NCBI GenBank assembly: GCA_001797315.1
Contig: MGPC01000003.1
Coordinates: 124,001 to 188,000, forward strand
Length of the DNA stretch: 64,000 bases
Source: Curvibacter sp. GWA2_64_110
GTDB taxonomy: Bacteria > Pseudomonadota > Gammaproteobacteria > Burkholderiales > Burkholderiaceae_C
Direction of reading: 5' to 3'
Positions 48,242 through 56,090 of this stretch are shown one piece after another. Position numbers and translations under genes: made by a program. Below the pieces are notes generated by a model that saw nothing but the letters and a program-made list of their open reading frames with translations, did not search any database and had not been told where the DNA came from. Positions within the stretch are counted from its first letter, which is position 1. Each line of letters opens with the position of its first letter.

Positions 48242-49180
48242 ATGAGCCCCCTACCTCCCTCGATGTCCGACCGTGATGGAAAAATCTGGATGGATGGCCA
48301 GATGGTGGACTGGCGCGACGCCAAGATCCACGTCCTGACCCACACCCTGCACTATGGCTGCGGGGCCTTCGAGGGCGTGCGGGCCTACAACACCGTCAAC
48401 GGCACGGCGATCTTCCGTCTGGAAGAGCACACCGAGCGTCTGTTCAACAGCGCCAAGATCCTGCGTATGAAGCTTCCCTTCACCCCGGAGCAGGTGAACG
48501 AGGCGCAAAAAGCCGTGGTGCGCGAGAACAAGCTGGAAAGCTGCTACCTGCGTCCCCTGACCTGGATCGGCGACAAGAAGCTCGGCGTTTCGCCGAAGGG
48601 CAACACCATCCATCTGATGGTGGCGGCCTGGGCCTGGGGCGCCTACCTGGGCGAGGAGGGCATGAAGCGCGGCATTCGCGTCAAGACCTCCAGCTACTCG
48701 CGTCACCACGTCAACATCACCATGACGCAGGCCAAGGCCGTCAGCAACTACAGCAACTCGATCCTGGCCAATATGGAAGCCACCGATGATGGTTACGACG
48801 AGGCGCTGCTGCTCGATACCGCCGGCTTCGTGTCCGAGGGCGCGGGCGAGAACATCTTCGTGATCAAGGGCGGTGTCGTCTACACCCCCGACCTGTCGGC
48901 CGGTGCGCTCAATGGCATCACGCGCAACACCGTGCTGCACATCTGCAAGGACCTGGGCCTGGAGCTGGTGCAAAAGCGCATCACGCGCGACGAGGTCTAC
49001 ATTGCTGACGAGGCCTTCTTCACCGGCACCGCTGCCGAAGTGACGCCGATCCGCGAACTCGACCGTGTCGAGATCGGTAGCGGCAGCCGCGGCCCGATCA
49101 CCGAGAAGATCCAGAGCGCGTTCTTCGACATCGTCAACGGCCGCAATCCGAAGTACGCTCACTGGCTGACGAAGGTTTAA
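48242..49180 (+). CDS. ilvE: branched-chain amino acid aminotransferase
   Basis: 312-residue class IV PLP aminotransferase. PLP Lys165 in MTQAKAVSNYSNS, THTLHYGCGAFEGVRAY near the N-terminus, GAGENIFVIKGG and LNGITRNTVLHI further on. It makes the last step of Leu, Ile and Val synthesis with glutamate. AAGGAAAG precedes ATG 48242. A palindromic repeat starts at the base after its stop. Confidence 0.95.
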   Translation: MSPLPPSMSDRDGKIWMDGQMVDWRDAKIHVLTHTLHYGCGAFEGVRAYNTVNGTAIFRLEEHTERLFNSAKILRMKLPFTPEQVNEAQKAVVRENKLESCYLRPLTWIGDKKLGVSPKGNTIHLMVAAWAWGAYLGEEGMKRGIRVKTSSYSRHHVNITMTQAKAVSNYSNSILANMEATDDGYDEALLLDTAGFVSEGAGENIFVIKGGVVYTPDLSAGALNGITRNTVLHICKDLGLELVQKRITRDEVYIADEAFFTGTAAEVTPIRELDRVEIGSGSRGPITEKIQSAFFDIVNGRNPKYAHWLTKV

Positions 49181-49270
49181 CACCCCCAGGCTGCGCAAAG
49201 GGCGTGTCGCTGCGCCACCCCCTTGCAGGGGGCAACGCCAGTGGACCGGCAAAGCCGGTTCCACGGCGTT
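49181..49270 (+). repeat. palindromic repeat type 1, directly after the ilvE stop
   Basis: Starts CACCCCCAGGCTGCGC at the base after TAA. It has the GTGTCGC block, the CCCCCTTGCAGGGGG stem and the AACGCC/GGCGTT hairpin with CCGGC-AAA-GCCGG. Same orientation relative to the upstream gene as the copies at 28399, 30441 and 55121. Confidence 0.87.
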
Positions 49271-49337
49271 TCCCGTAGGGTGCCTTCGCGCGGGGCGGGG
49301 CTTGCATCTGGCGTGAGTACATGAAAGAGAGATGGAT

Positions 49338-49544
49338 ATGAGCAAGCAAACGGTTGAACTGCTGGCCAAGGATCTGAACCACCAGGGTGGTGTGTTCTGT
49401 CCCAATCCCCAGGCCGACATGAAACTCTGGAACAGCCACCCCAAGGTGTACCTGGACGTGGCGCGGACCGGCGAGGCCAAGTGCCCCTATTGCGGTACGG
49501 TCTACAAGTTGAAGGCAGGTGAGCACTTCGGTGCCAGCCACTAA
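49338..49544 (+). CDS. zf-CHCC zinc-finger protein
   Basis: 68 residues with Cys21 (GVFCPNPQ), His34 (WNSHPKVYL), Cys49 and Cys52 (AKCPYCGTVYKL), the C-H-C-C ligand set of the small zinc-binding domain also found in a respiratory complex I accessory subunit. Role in bacteria unclear. GAGAGA lies before the ATG pair; I use the second ATG (MSKQTVELL). Its end overlaps the waaF start in another frame. Confidence 0.85.
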   Translation: MSKQTVELLAKDLNHQGGVFCPNPQADMKLWNSHPKVYLDVARTGEAKCPYCGTVYKLKAGEHFGASH

Positions 49545-50538
49545 CGCCCTCATCATCGCGCCCCAGTGGATTGGGGATGCGGTGATGACGGAGCCGCTGT
49601 TGCGTCGCCTTCATGCGCGCGGTGAGCGGCTCACCGTGGGCGCGCTGCCCTGGGTGGCGCCGGTCTACCGCGCCATGCCGCAGGTGGCCGAGGTCATCGA
49701 GTTTCCCTTCGCCCATGGCGGCCTGCAGCTCAAGGCACGGCGTGTGCTGGCGCGGCAGATCGAGGGCCGCTTTGACGTCGCCTACGTCTGCCCCAACTCG
49801 CTCAAGAGCGCGCTGCTGCCCTTGCTGGCCCGCATCCCGAAGCGGGTCGGCTACCTGGGCGAGGCGCGTTTCGGCCTGTTGACGCACCGGCTGAAAAATC
49901 CCCCAAAGCACCAGCGCCCGCCCATGGTGGCGTTCTACTCGGCGCTCAGCGGCGAGCCGGACGTGGCGGCCGACCGGCCGCGCCTGCAGGTCGAGGCAGC
50001 CCGCTGCGCCGCCGTGCTGGACCGGCTGGGCCTGGTGCGCGGTGCCTACTACGTCTTCGTGCCTGGGGCCGAGTACGGTCCGGCCAAGCGCTGGCCGGTG
50101 GACCGTTTTGCCGAACTGGCGCAGCGGCTGGACCTGCCGGTGCTGCTGCTGGGTTCGGGCAAGGAGGCCGCGCTGGGTGAGGAGATTGCGCGGCTGGCCC
50201 ATGCCGACTCGCGGCAGATGTGCCGCAACCTGGCCGGCAGCACCGATCTGCTGGATGCTTTTTGCCTGATCGCCGCGGCCAGGGCCATGGTGAGCAATGA
50301 CACCGGCCTCATGCACGTGGCGGCGGCGCTGGATGTGCCGCAAGTTGCCCTGTTTGGCTCCAGCAGCCCCTTGCACACCCCGCCCTTGAGCGACAAGGCG
50401 CAGGTTATCTGGCTCAAGAACGACTCGGCTTACCAGCCACCGCTGGACTGCGCGCCCTGCTTCCAGCGCGAGTGTCCGCTCGGGCATCTGCGCTGCCTGC
50501 GCGACATCACGGCAGAGCGGGTGCTGCAGGTGTTGTAG
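49531..50538 (+). CDS. waaF: lipopolysaccharide heptosyltransferase II
   Basis: 335-residue GT9 glycosyltransferase that adds the second L-glycero-D-manno-heptose of the LPS inner core. Seen: ALIIAPQWIGDAVMTEPLLRRL at the start, PNSLKSALLPLLARIPKRVGY, FVPGAEYGPAKRWP and VSNDTGLMHVAAALDVPQVALFG. I choose GTG 49531 because AGGTGAG lies seven bases before; GTG 49519 is also possible. The start overlaps the zinc-finger gene by 14 bases, so translation is probably coupled. A hairpin follows. Confidence 0.93.
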   Translation: MPATNALIIAPQWIGDAVMTEPLLRRLHARGERLTVGALPWVAPVYRAMPQVAEVIEFPFAHGGLQLKARRVLARQIEGRFDVAYVCPNSLKSALLPLLARIPKRVGYLGEARFGLLTHRLKNPPKHQRPPMVAFYSALSGEPDVAADRPRLQVEAARCAAVLDRLGLVRGAYYVFVPGAEYGPAKRWPVDRFAELAQRLDLPVLLLGSGKEAALGEEIARLAHADSRQMCRNLAGSTDLLDAFCLIAAARAMVSNDTGLMHVAAALDVPQVALFGSSSPLHTPPLSDKAQVIWLKNDSAYQPPLDCAPCFQRECPLGHLRCLRDITAERVLQVL

Positions 50539-50558
50539 CGTTCGGATTTTTGCCAAAA

Positions 50559-50583
50559 AAAAGCCACCGGTAAGGGTGGCTTT
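50559..50583 (+). terminator. hairpin after waaF, probable terminator
   Basis: AAAGCCACC pairs with GGTGGCTTT, with a GGTAAG-type loop and A-rich sequence before it, so it could stop transcription from both sides. Only three T follow on the plus strand, and eight A precede. Confidence 0.7.
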
Positions 50584-50827
50584 GAAAAGTCCTCGAAAGG
50601 ACGTCGTTGGGACTCTTCGATTCCGGGGCGGCTTGTTGCTCTGCGGCGGGTATGGCGCTACCGGACTCTTGTTGACTGTGACAGCAGTTGGATAGAACTT
50701 TACCCAGCCGAGGCGACTTGCGCTATCCCACAAATGGGGGATACGGCACTACTTTCTGTTCAAAAAGGCGACATTCAGTATGCCAATCGTCTTGCGCAGG
50801 GCTTCATGCCCGGGGCGGCTCTGGTAT
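50584..50827. other. intergenic region without recognisable gene
   Basis: Between the waaF hairpin and the end of the convergent sensor kinase. It is less GC-rich than its surroundings. Open frames cross it on the plus strand but have no start signal, no recognisable domain and mixed codon use. A short GTCC/GGAC hairpin lies near 50589. No promoter or RNA family recognised. Confidence 0.5.
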
Positions 50828-52021
50828 TCAGGGGGTGGCAGGCAGTTCGATCACGAAGCAGGCGCCGCCGCCGAGCCGCGCCTCGCAGCGCACACTGCCG
50901 CCGTGGCGCGTGGTAATGGACTTGACCAAGGCCAGTCCGAGGCCGGCGCCGCCGTCGCGCTCGGAGGCGCCGGGCAGGCGGTAGAAGGGCTCGAAGATGC
51001 GTTCCCGTTGTTCGAGCGGTACGCCGGGGCCGCGGTCGCAGACGCGGATCACGGCATGATTGCCGTCGGCCTGCAGGCTCAGGCTGACTTTGCCGGCCGC
51101 ATGGCGGCGCGCGTTTTCCAGCAGGTTGCGCACCACCCGGCGCAGCAGTTTGGCCACGCCCGGCACCAGCAGGCTGGTACTGCCGGCCGGGACCTCGAGT
51201 TCAGCGCCGGTCTGGGCGCATTCCTCGGCGCACAGGCCCACCAGGTCCACTGGCTCCAGGGTGCCCATGTCGATCGGGCTGGCATCAAGCCGGCTGGCCA
51301 ACAGGATTTCGTCGATCAGCTGGTCGAGCTCGTGGATGTTGCGGGTGATTTCCTCGCGTGCAGTGGCTGAAGCATCGCCAGGGCGCGTACCCATCAGTTC
51401 CAGTCCCATGCGGATGCGCGTCAGTGGCGAGCGCAACTCGTGCGAGGCGTTGGCCAGCAAGGCCTTTTGCGACTGCAACAAGGCCTGTACCCGCCCGGCG
51501 GCGATGTTGAAACGTTGCGCCAGGAAGGCCACTTCATCGCCGCCGTCTTCGGGCAGGCGGCGAGTCAGGTCGCCTTCGCCCCAGCGCTCGACGCCTTGCT
51601 GCAGCGCTTCGAGCCGTTTGGTCAGGCGTCGCACGATGGGGTAGGCGCCCAGGGCCACGGCAACGGCGACCAGGCCCAGCAGCCAGACGAAATCGAAGGG
51701 AGGGCGCCACCAAGGCGGCGGCGCCATGGGGGGCGGCCGATTGGGCCGCGGCAGCTGGACGAACAGGGTCTGGCCGTCGTGCATCGGCACCTCGAATTCA
51801 AAGCCCTGCTGGCCGGGGAGTCGCCCCGGGCGCATCTTGGCCTGGCCGATGACTTCGCCGCTGGCGTTGCGCAGCACAATTTCGCGCCCGGGACGCTGGG
51901 CACGCTCGCGCTCGGCCTCCTGGCGCCACAACCAGCCGAACACCAGGGTCAGCATGACCACCGTAGCGACCACGGCCAGCCAGATGCGCAGGTACAGGCG
52001 GTGGATCAGTGGGGTACTCAT
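50828..52021 (-). CDS. sensor histidine kinase, RstB/CpxA-like
   Basis: 397 residues. Two helices (about 12-31 and 110-130) enclose a short periplasmic loop with a Pro-rich stretch (PRPNRPPPMAPPPWW). HAMP region (RRLTKRLEAL), dimerisation His194 (LLANASHELRSPLTRI), ATPase with NLLENARRHA, VCDRGPGVP and GGAGLGLALV. Start chosen at MSTPLIHRLYLRIW, 19 bases after the regulator gene. Signal unknown. Confidence 0.9.
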   Translation of the reverse strand: MSTPLIHRLYLRIWLAVVATVVMLTLVFGWLWRQEAERERAQRPGREIVLRNASGEVIGQAKMRPGRLPGQQGFEFEVPMHDGQTLFVQLPRPNRPPPMAPPPWWRPPFDFVWLLGLVAVAVALGAYPIVRRLTKRLEALQQGVERWGEGDLTRRLPEDGGDEVAFLAQRFNIAAGRVQALLQSQKALLANASHELRSPLTRIRMGLELMGTRPGDASATAREEITRNIHELDQLIDEILLASRLDASPIDMGTLEPVDLVGLCAEECAQTGAELEVPAGSTSLLVPGVAKLLRRVVRNLLENARRHAAGKVSLSLQADGNHAVIRVCDRGPGVPLEQRERIFEPFYRLPGASERDGGAGLGLALVKSITTRHGGSVRCEARLGGGACFVIELPATP

Positions 52022-52040
52022 CGTGGGCGGCATTCGGAGA

Positions 52041-52751
52041 TCAGTCCTGCTGACGGGCAAAGACATAGCCGACACCGCGCACCGTCACGATGCGCTTGGG
52101 GTTTTTCGGGTCGGCCTCGATGGCGGCGCGGATACGACCCATGTGAACGTCAATCGAGCGGTCGAAGGCTTCCAGCTCGCGGCCGCGCACGGCCTCCATG
52201 ATCTGGTCGCGCGTGAGCACGCGGCCGGCCCGTTCGGCCAGCGTCACCAGCAGGTCGAACTGGTAGGAGGTGAGCTCGCAGGCTTGCCCGTTCACCGTGA
52301 CGGTGCGGGCATCGCGGTCGATCGCCAGCGAGCCGAATGTCATCTGGCTGCCCGCCGGCGCGCCGTTATCGCTGCGGCGGCGCAGGATGGCGCGGATGCG
52401 GGCCAGCAACTCGCGCGGCTCGAACGGCTTGGGCAGGTAGTCGTCGGCGCCCATTTCCAGGCCGATGATGCGGTCCATCGGGTCGCCCTTGGCGGTGAGC
52501 ATCAGGATGGGCGTCTGCGCCAGGCCGCCCGGCAGGGCGCGGATGCGGCGACAGACTTCCAGCCCGTCCATGTCGGGCAGCATCAGGTCGAGAATGATGA
52601 GCTGGGGTGCCGTCTCGGGGCCTTGCAGCCGGGCCAGGCCGGCGGCGGCGTCAGCGGCGTGGCTCACCGCGAACCCCGATTGCGCAAGGTACTCGCTGAC
52701 CATGCGCGCCAGGCGGGCGTCGTCTTCGATCATCAGGAGAGACTGGCTCAT
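52041..52751 (-). CDS. OmpR-family response regulator, RstA/CpxR-like
   Basis: 236 residues. Receiver with MIEDDARLA, Asp55 in LIILDLMLPDMDG, Thr in LMLTAKGDPMD and Lys in YLPKPFEP; C-terminal winged helix with DRSIDVHMGRIRAAIEADPKNP and VRGVGYVFA. It pairs with the kinase downstream. The two genes form their own unit, convergent with waaF. Confidence 0.92.
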   Translation of the reverse strand: MSQSLLMIEDDARLARMVSEYLAQSGFAVSHAADAAAGLARLQGPETAPQLIILDLMLPDMDGLEVCRRIRALPGGLAQTPILMLTAKGDPMDRIIGLEMGADDYLPKPFEPRELLARIRAILRRRSDNGAPAGSQMTFGSLAIDRDARTVTVNGQACELTSYQFDLLVTLAERAGRVLTRDQIMEAVRGRELEAFDRSIDVHMGRIRAAIEADPKNPKRIVTVRGVGYVFARQQD

Positions 52752-52841
52752 GGGGGAAGTCTATGGGTGAGAGATCGACCATGATGCCGTCAAGTCGTCA
52801 AATGTGCTTGAACCGGCCGTAAAGATAAGTAAAACAGGGCG

Positions 52842-52908
52842 CGATTTTGCTATCAAAAAGAGAGCTGTTCGCGCATATTTGGCAAGGCGTTCAGCTCGAT
52901 TTTGTTCT
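52842..52908 (+). repeat. dispersed AT-rich repeat, copy B
   Basis: TTTTGCTATCAAAAAGAGAG, then CTGTTCGCGCATATTT, GGCAAGG and GATTTTGTTC. It overlaps the last six codons and the stop codon of ampG (52891-52908), which it encodes on the opposite strand. See copies A, C and D. Confidence 0.65.
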
Positions 52909-54228
52909 GGAAGCCAGCCAGACCAGCAGCAGCACCGGCAGGCCCAGCAGGGCGGTGGACGTGAAGAAGTGGGTGTAACCGAACGCGTCCACGTAGTCGC
53001 CGGAAAAGCCGGCCACGAACTTGGGCAATAACAGCATCATGGAACTGAACAGCGCGTACTGGGTGGCCGAATAGCTGATGTTGGTCAGGCTGGAGAGGTA
53101 GGCGATGAAGGCGGACGAGGCGATGCCGCTAGCCAGGTTGTCGGCCGAAATGACGGCGATCAGTGCCGTCACGTCGTGGCCGCGTGTGCCGAGCCAGGCG
53201 AATAGCAGGTTGCTGGCGGCGCTCAGGATGGCCCCGAGCATCAGCACGCGCATCACACCCAGGCGCATGGCCAGTGCGCCGCCAATGAAAGCGCCGGCCA
53301 GCGTCATGATGACGCCGTAGATCTTGGTCACTGCGGCCACCTCGTCCTTGGTGTAGCCCATGTCGACATAGAACGGGTTGGCCATGATGCCCATGACCAC
53401 ATCGCTGATGCGATAGACCGCGATCAGCGCGAGGATCAGGGCGGCCTGCCATTTGTAGCGGCGGATGAAATCGGCGAACGGTTCGATGAGCGCCCCCCGC
53501 AGCCATTCGCCCAGGTTCTTGGCCGGCGGCAGTTCACGGCGTGCCGGTTCGGGCGAAAACAGCACGGTCAGCATGCCGGGAAACATGCTGGCGGCCATGG
53601 CCAGGTAGGCGGTCTGCCAGGCGATGTTCTGGTAAACGACGGCGCCTGCCACGGCCGGCGCCACTTCGGCGCGCGCTGCGATCCACAGCACGCCGGCACC
53701 GGCCCAGATCATGGCCAGCCGGTAGCCGGTCTGGTAGGCCGCGGCCAGAGCCGCCTGGCGCTCCGGCCCGGCCGATTCGATGCGAAAGGCGTCGAGCGCG
53801 ATGTCCTGCGTTGCCGAGCCGACGGCCACCAGCAGTGCGCACCAGACCAGCGGCTCCAGCCCGAGGCGCGGATCCTGCAGGGCCATGCCTGCCAGACCGG
53901 CCATGATGACCGCTTGCGCCAGCAGCAGCCAGCTGCGGCGCAGGCCGAACCAGCGGGTCAGCCCCGGCAGCGGCAGCCGGTCCACCAGCGGCGCCCATAT
54001 CCACTTGAAGGCATAGGCCAGGCCGACCCAGCTCAGGTAGCCGATGGTGCTGCGGTCGACGCCGGCCTCGCGCAAGCGGAAACTCAAGGTGCCCAGCACC
54101 AGCAACAGCGGCAGGCCGGCGGAAAAACCCAGCGCCAGCATGCGCAGGGTCGGGGCTTCGAGGTAGACCCGCAGGGAGGCAAGCCAGGAGGTCTTGATTT
54201 GGCTGGTTTCAGCGGCATGTGAACTCAT
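52891..54228 (-). CDS. ampG: AmpG-family muropeptide permease
   Basis: 445-residue MFS protein with about 12-14 helices. AmpG landmarks are RMLALGFSAGLPLLLVLGTLSFRLREAGVD, LSWVGLAYAFKWIWAPLVDRLP and the segment ALLVAVGSATQDIALDAFRIE. It takes up anhydro-muropeptides for cell-wall recycling and can signal beta-lactamase induction. Start chosen at MSSHAAETSQIK. The last residues (RTKSS) and the stop come from repeat copy B and use rare codons (AGA, ACA). Confidence 0.9.
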   Translation of the reverse strand: MSSHAAETSQIKTSWLASLRVYLEAPTLRMLALGFSAGLPLLLVLGTLSFRLREAGVDRSTIGYLSWVGLAYAFKWIWAPLVDRLPLPGLTRWFGLRRSWLLLAQAVIMAGLAGMALQDPRLGLEPLVWCALLVAVGSATQDIALDAFRIESAGPERQAALAAAYQTGYRLAMIWAGAGVLWIAARAEVAPAVAGAVVYQNIAWQTAYLAMAASMFPGMLTVLFSPEPARRELPPAKNLGEWLRGALIEPFADFIRRYKWQAALILALIAVYRISDVVMGIMANPFYVDMGYTKDEVAAVTKIYGVIMTLAGAFIGGALAMRLGVMRVLMLGAILSAASNLLFAWLGTRGHDVTALIAVISADNLASGIASSAFIAYLSSLTNISYSATQYALFSSMMLLLPKFVAGFSGDYVDAFGYTHFFTSTALLGLPVLLLVWLASRTKSS

Positions 54229-54283
54229 GCGGGAATAATAAGCGCTGCCTTGCCCTGTCCTACCCATGTCGAAACGTGAACCT

Positions 54284-55117
54284 ATGAACTTATGGCGTCA
54301 ACCCCAGCGCTGGCTGGCGTGGGGTCTGTTGCCGCTGGCACTGCACGCGCTGCCGGCGCTGGCGCGCGAAGGCGTGGAGGTCGGCAAGAATTCGGCCTTC
54401 AGCAAGCTGGTGCCGGCCGAGGAAGTGGAGAGCAGTGCCGGCCAGCAGTACGGCCAGTTGCTGGCGCAGGCGCGCGCCAAGCATGCCTTGGCGCCGCGCG
54501 AGCATCCGCAACTGCAGCGCCTGCGCGCCATCGCGCGCAAGATCATTCCCCAGGCCTTGAGCTGGAACCCGCGCGCCCGCGACTGGCAGTGGGAGGTCAA
54601 CCTGATCGGCTCGTCCCAGATCAATGCCTTTTGCATGCCGGGCGGCAAGATTGCCTTCTACAGCGGCATCCTCGACAAGCTGCAGCTCAGCGACGACGAG
54701 GTGGCCATGGTGATGGGCCACGAAGTGGCGCACGCCTTGCGCGAGCACGCGCGCGAGCGCATGGGCAAGAGCGCAGTCACGCAGGGTGCGGCACGCATCG
54801 GCGGCGTGCTGGCCGCCGGCATTTTCGGCATCGACCCGCGCCTGACCGACACGCTGGCGCGCGGCGGCGCCAACCTGCTGACGCTGGAGTTCAGCCGCGA
54901 GGACGAATCGGAAGCCGATCTGGTCGGCATGGAGCTGGCTGCGCGTGCCGGTTTCGATCCGCGCGCCGGCGTGACGCTGTGGCAGAAGATGAGCGCCGCC
55001 AACAAGGGCGCACCGCCGCAATGGCTGTCCACCCATCCCTCGGGCAAGACGCGCATTGCCGACATCGAGAAAAACCTGCCCCGGGTGCTGCCGCTCTACG
55101 AGCGTGCCCGGCAGTAA
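54284..55117 (+). CDS. M48-family zinc metalloprotease, periplasmic
   Basis: 277 residues. Signal peptide (about 1-27, ends LPALA), then an M48 peptidase with HEVAH (146-150) and the third-ligand region REDESEADLVG near 200; AFCMPGGKIAFYSGIL lies before. Related to the LoiP/YcaL group of small M48 proteases, thought to clean up misassembled envelope proteins. It lacks the TPR part of BepA. ATG 54284 or 54266; I prefer the first as it begins the signal peptide. A repeat starts just after the stop. Confidence 0.88.
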   Translation: MNLWRQPQRWLAWGLLPLALHALPALAREGVEVGKNSAFSKLVPAEEVESSAGQQYGQLLAQARAKHALAPREHPQLQRLRAIARKIIPQALSWNPRARDWQWEVNLIGSSQINAFCMPGGKIAFYSGILDKLQLSDDEVAMVMGHEVAHALREHARERMGKSAVTQGAARIGGVLAAGIFGIDPRLTDTLARGGANLLTLEFSREDESEADLVGMELAARAGFDPRAGVTLWQKMSAANKGAPPQWLSTHPSGKTRIADIEKNLPRVLPLYERARQ

Positions 55118-55120
55118 ACC

Positions 55121-55208
55121 CACCCCCGACTCTCGCCCACTGCGTGTGGCTCGCATCCCCCCTCAAGGGGGCGACGCCAGTGGCCCGGCGAAGCCGGTTC
55201 CGCGGCGT
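55121..55208 (+). repeat. palindromic repeat type 1, just after a stop codon
   Basis: CACCCCCGACTCTCGCCCACTGC starts three bases after the TAA of the M48 protease gene, then the CCCCCCTCAAGGGGG stem and the GACGCC/GGCGTC hairpin with CCGGC-GAA-GCCGG. The GACGCC/GGCGTC arms both differ from AACGCC/GGCGTT of the other copies, a paired change that keeps the stem. Confidence 0.85.
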
Positions 55209-55256
55209 CCTGCGCTTGGGGTGAGTCAGGGCAGAGAGTGGGCAAGCGGGGACGAT

Positions 55257-55895
55257 TTACGTTCCGCCGACAAACGGGTTCGTCTGGCGCTCGCGGCCGA
55301 AGGTGCTCTCGGGGCCGTGGCCGGGGATGAACACTGTGTCGTCACCCATCGGCCACAGGCGCTGCGTGATGCTGTTGATCAGCTGCGCATGGTTGCCCTG
55401 CGGGAAGTCGGTGCGGCCGATCGAGCCGGCAAACAGCACATCGCCCACGAACGCCCGCTGGATCTCTGGGGCGTGAAACACCACGTGCCCTGGCGTGTGG
55501 CCTGGGCAGTGACGCACCTGCAACGTGCTGTGGCCGATGCTGACCGTATCGCCGTCATGCAGCCAGCGCGTTGGCGTGAAAGACTCGGCGTGCGGCAGGC
55601 CGAAGCGCTGGCCCTGCATGGGCAGGCCGTCGATCCAGAACTGGTCGCCCGGGTGCGGCCCGATGATGGGCAGGCCCAGTTTTTGCGAGAGCTCTGCTGT
55701 GCCGCCGGCGTGGTCGATATGGGCGTGGGTCAGCCAGATCTGCTCCAGCGTGACCCCCAGCTTCTGGACAGCATCGAGCAGCACATCGAGATCGCCACCG
55801 GGATCGATGATGGCGGCTTTCATGGTTTCGTCGCACCAGACGATGGAACAGTTCTGCTGGAAGGCGGTGACGGGGATGGTTTGGTAGTGGAGCAT
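55257..55895 (-). CDS. metallo-beta-lactamase-fold hydrolase, glyoxalase II-like
   Basis: 212 residues. THAHIDHAGG (56-65), CPGHTPGHVVF, VGDVLFAGSIGRTDFPQG and PGHGPESTFGRE give the zinc ligands of the small glyoxalase II-like (YcbL) group. Probably a cytoplasmic thioester hydrolase; substrate not known. Divergent from the MASE3 gene, about 195 bases between. Confidence 0.88.
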   Translation of the reverse strand: MLHYQTIPVTAFQQNCSIVWCDETMKAAIIDPGGDLDVLLDAVQKLGVTLEQIWLTHAHIDHAGGTAELSQKLGLPIIGPHPGDQFWIDGLPMQGQRFGLPHAESFTPTRWLHDGDTVSIGHSTLQVRHCPGHTPGHVVFHAPEIQRAFVGDVLFAGSIGRTDFPQGNHAQLINSITQRLWPMGDDTVFIPGHGPESTFGRERQTNPFVGGT

Positions 55896-56090
55896 GGACG
55901 ACTGAATTCTGGGGTTTACCCTTTGAGCAAAGCACTATACATTCCGTAACAATCCCACGCTATGCTGTGCATACGGCTACCGGTAGTGGTGTCGTTCTCG
56001 TCGCTCTCCCATGTCAGGCCAGGAGTCGAAAAAGCGCCAGGCGCTTGCACCAACGCAGATTGAAAAATAAGGAAGCGCAGGGAGTATTTG

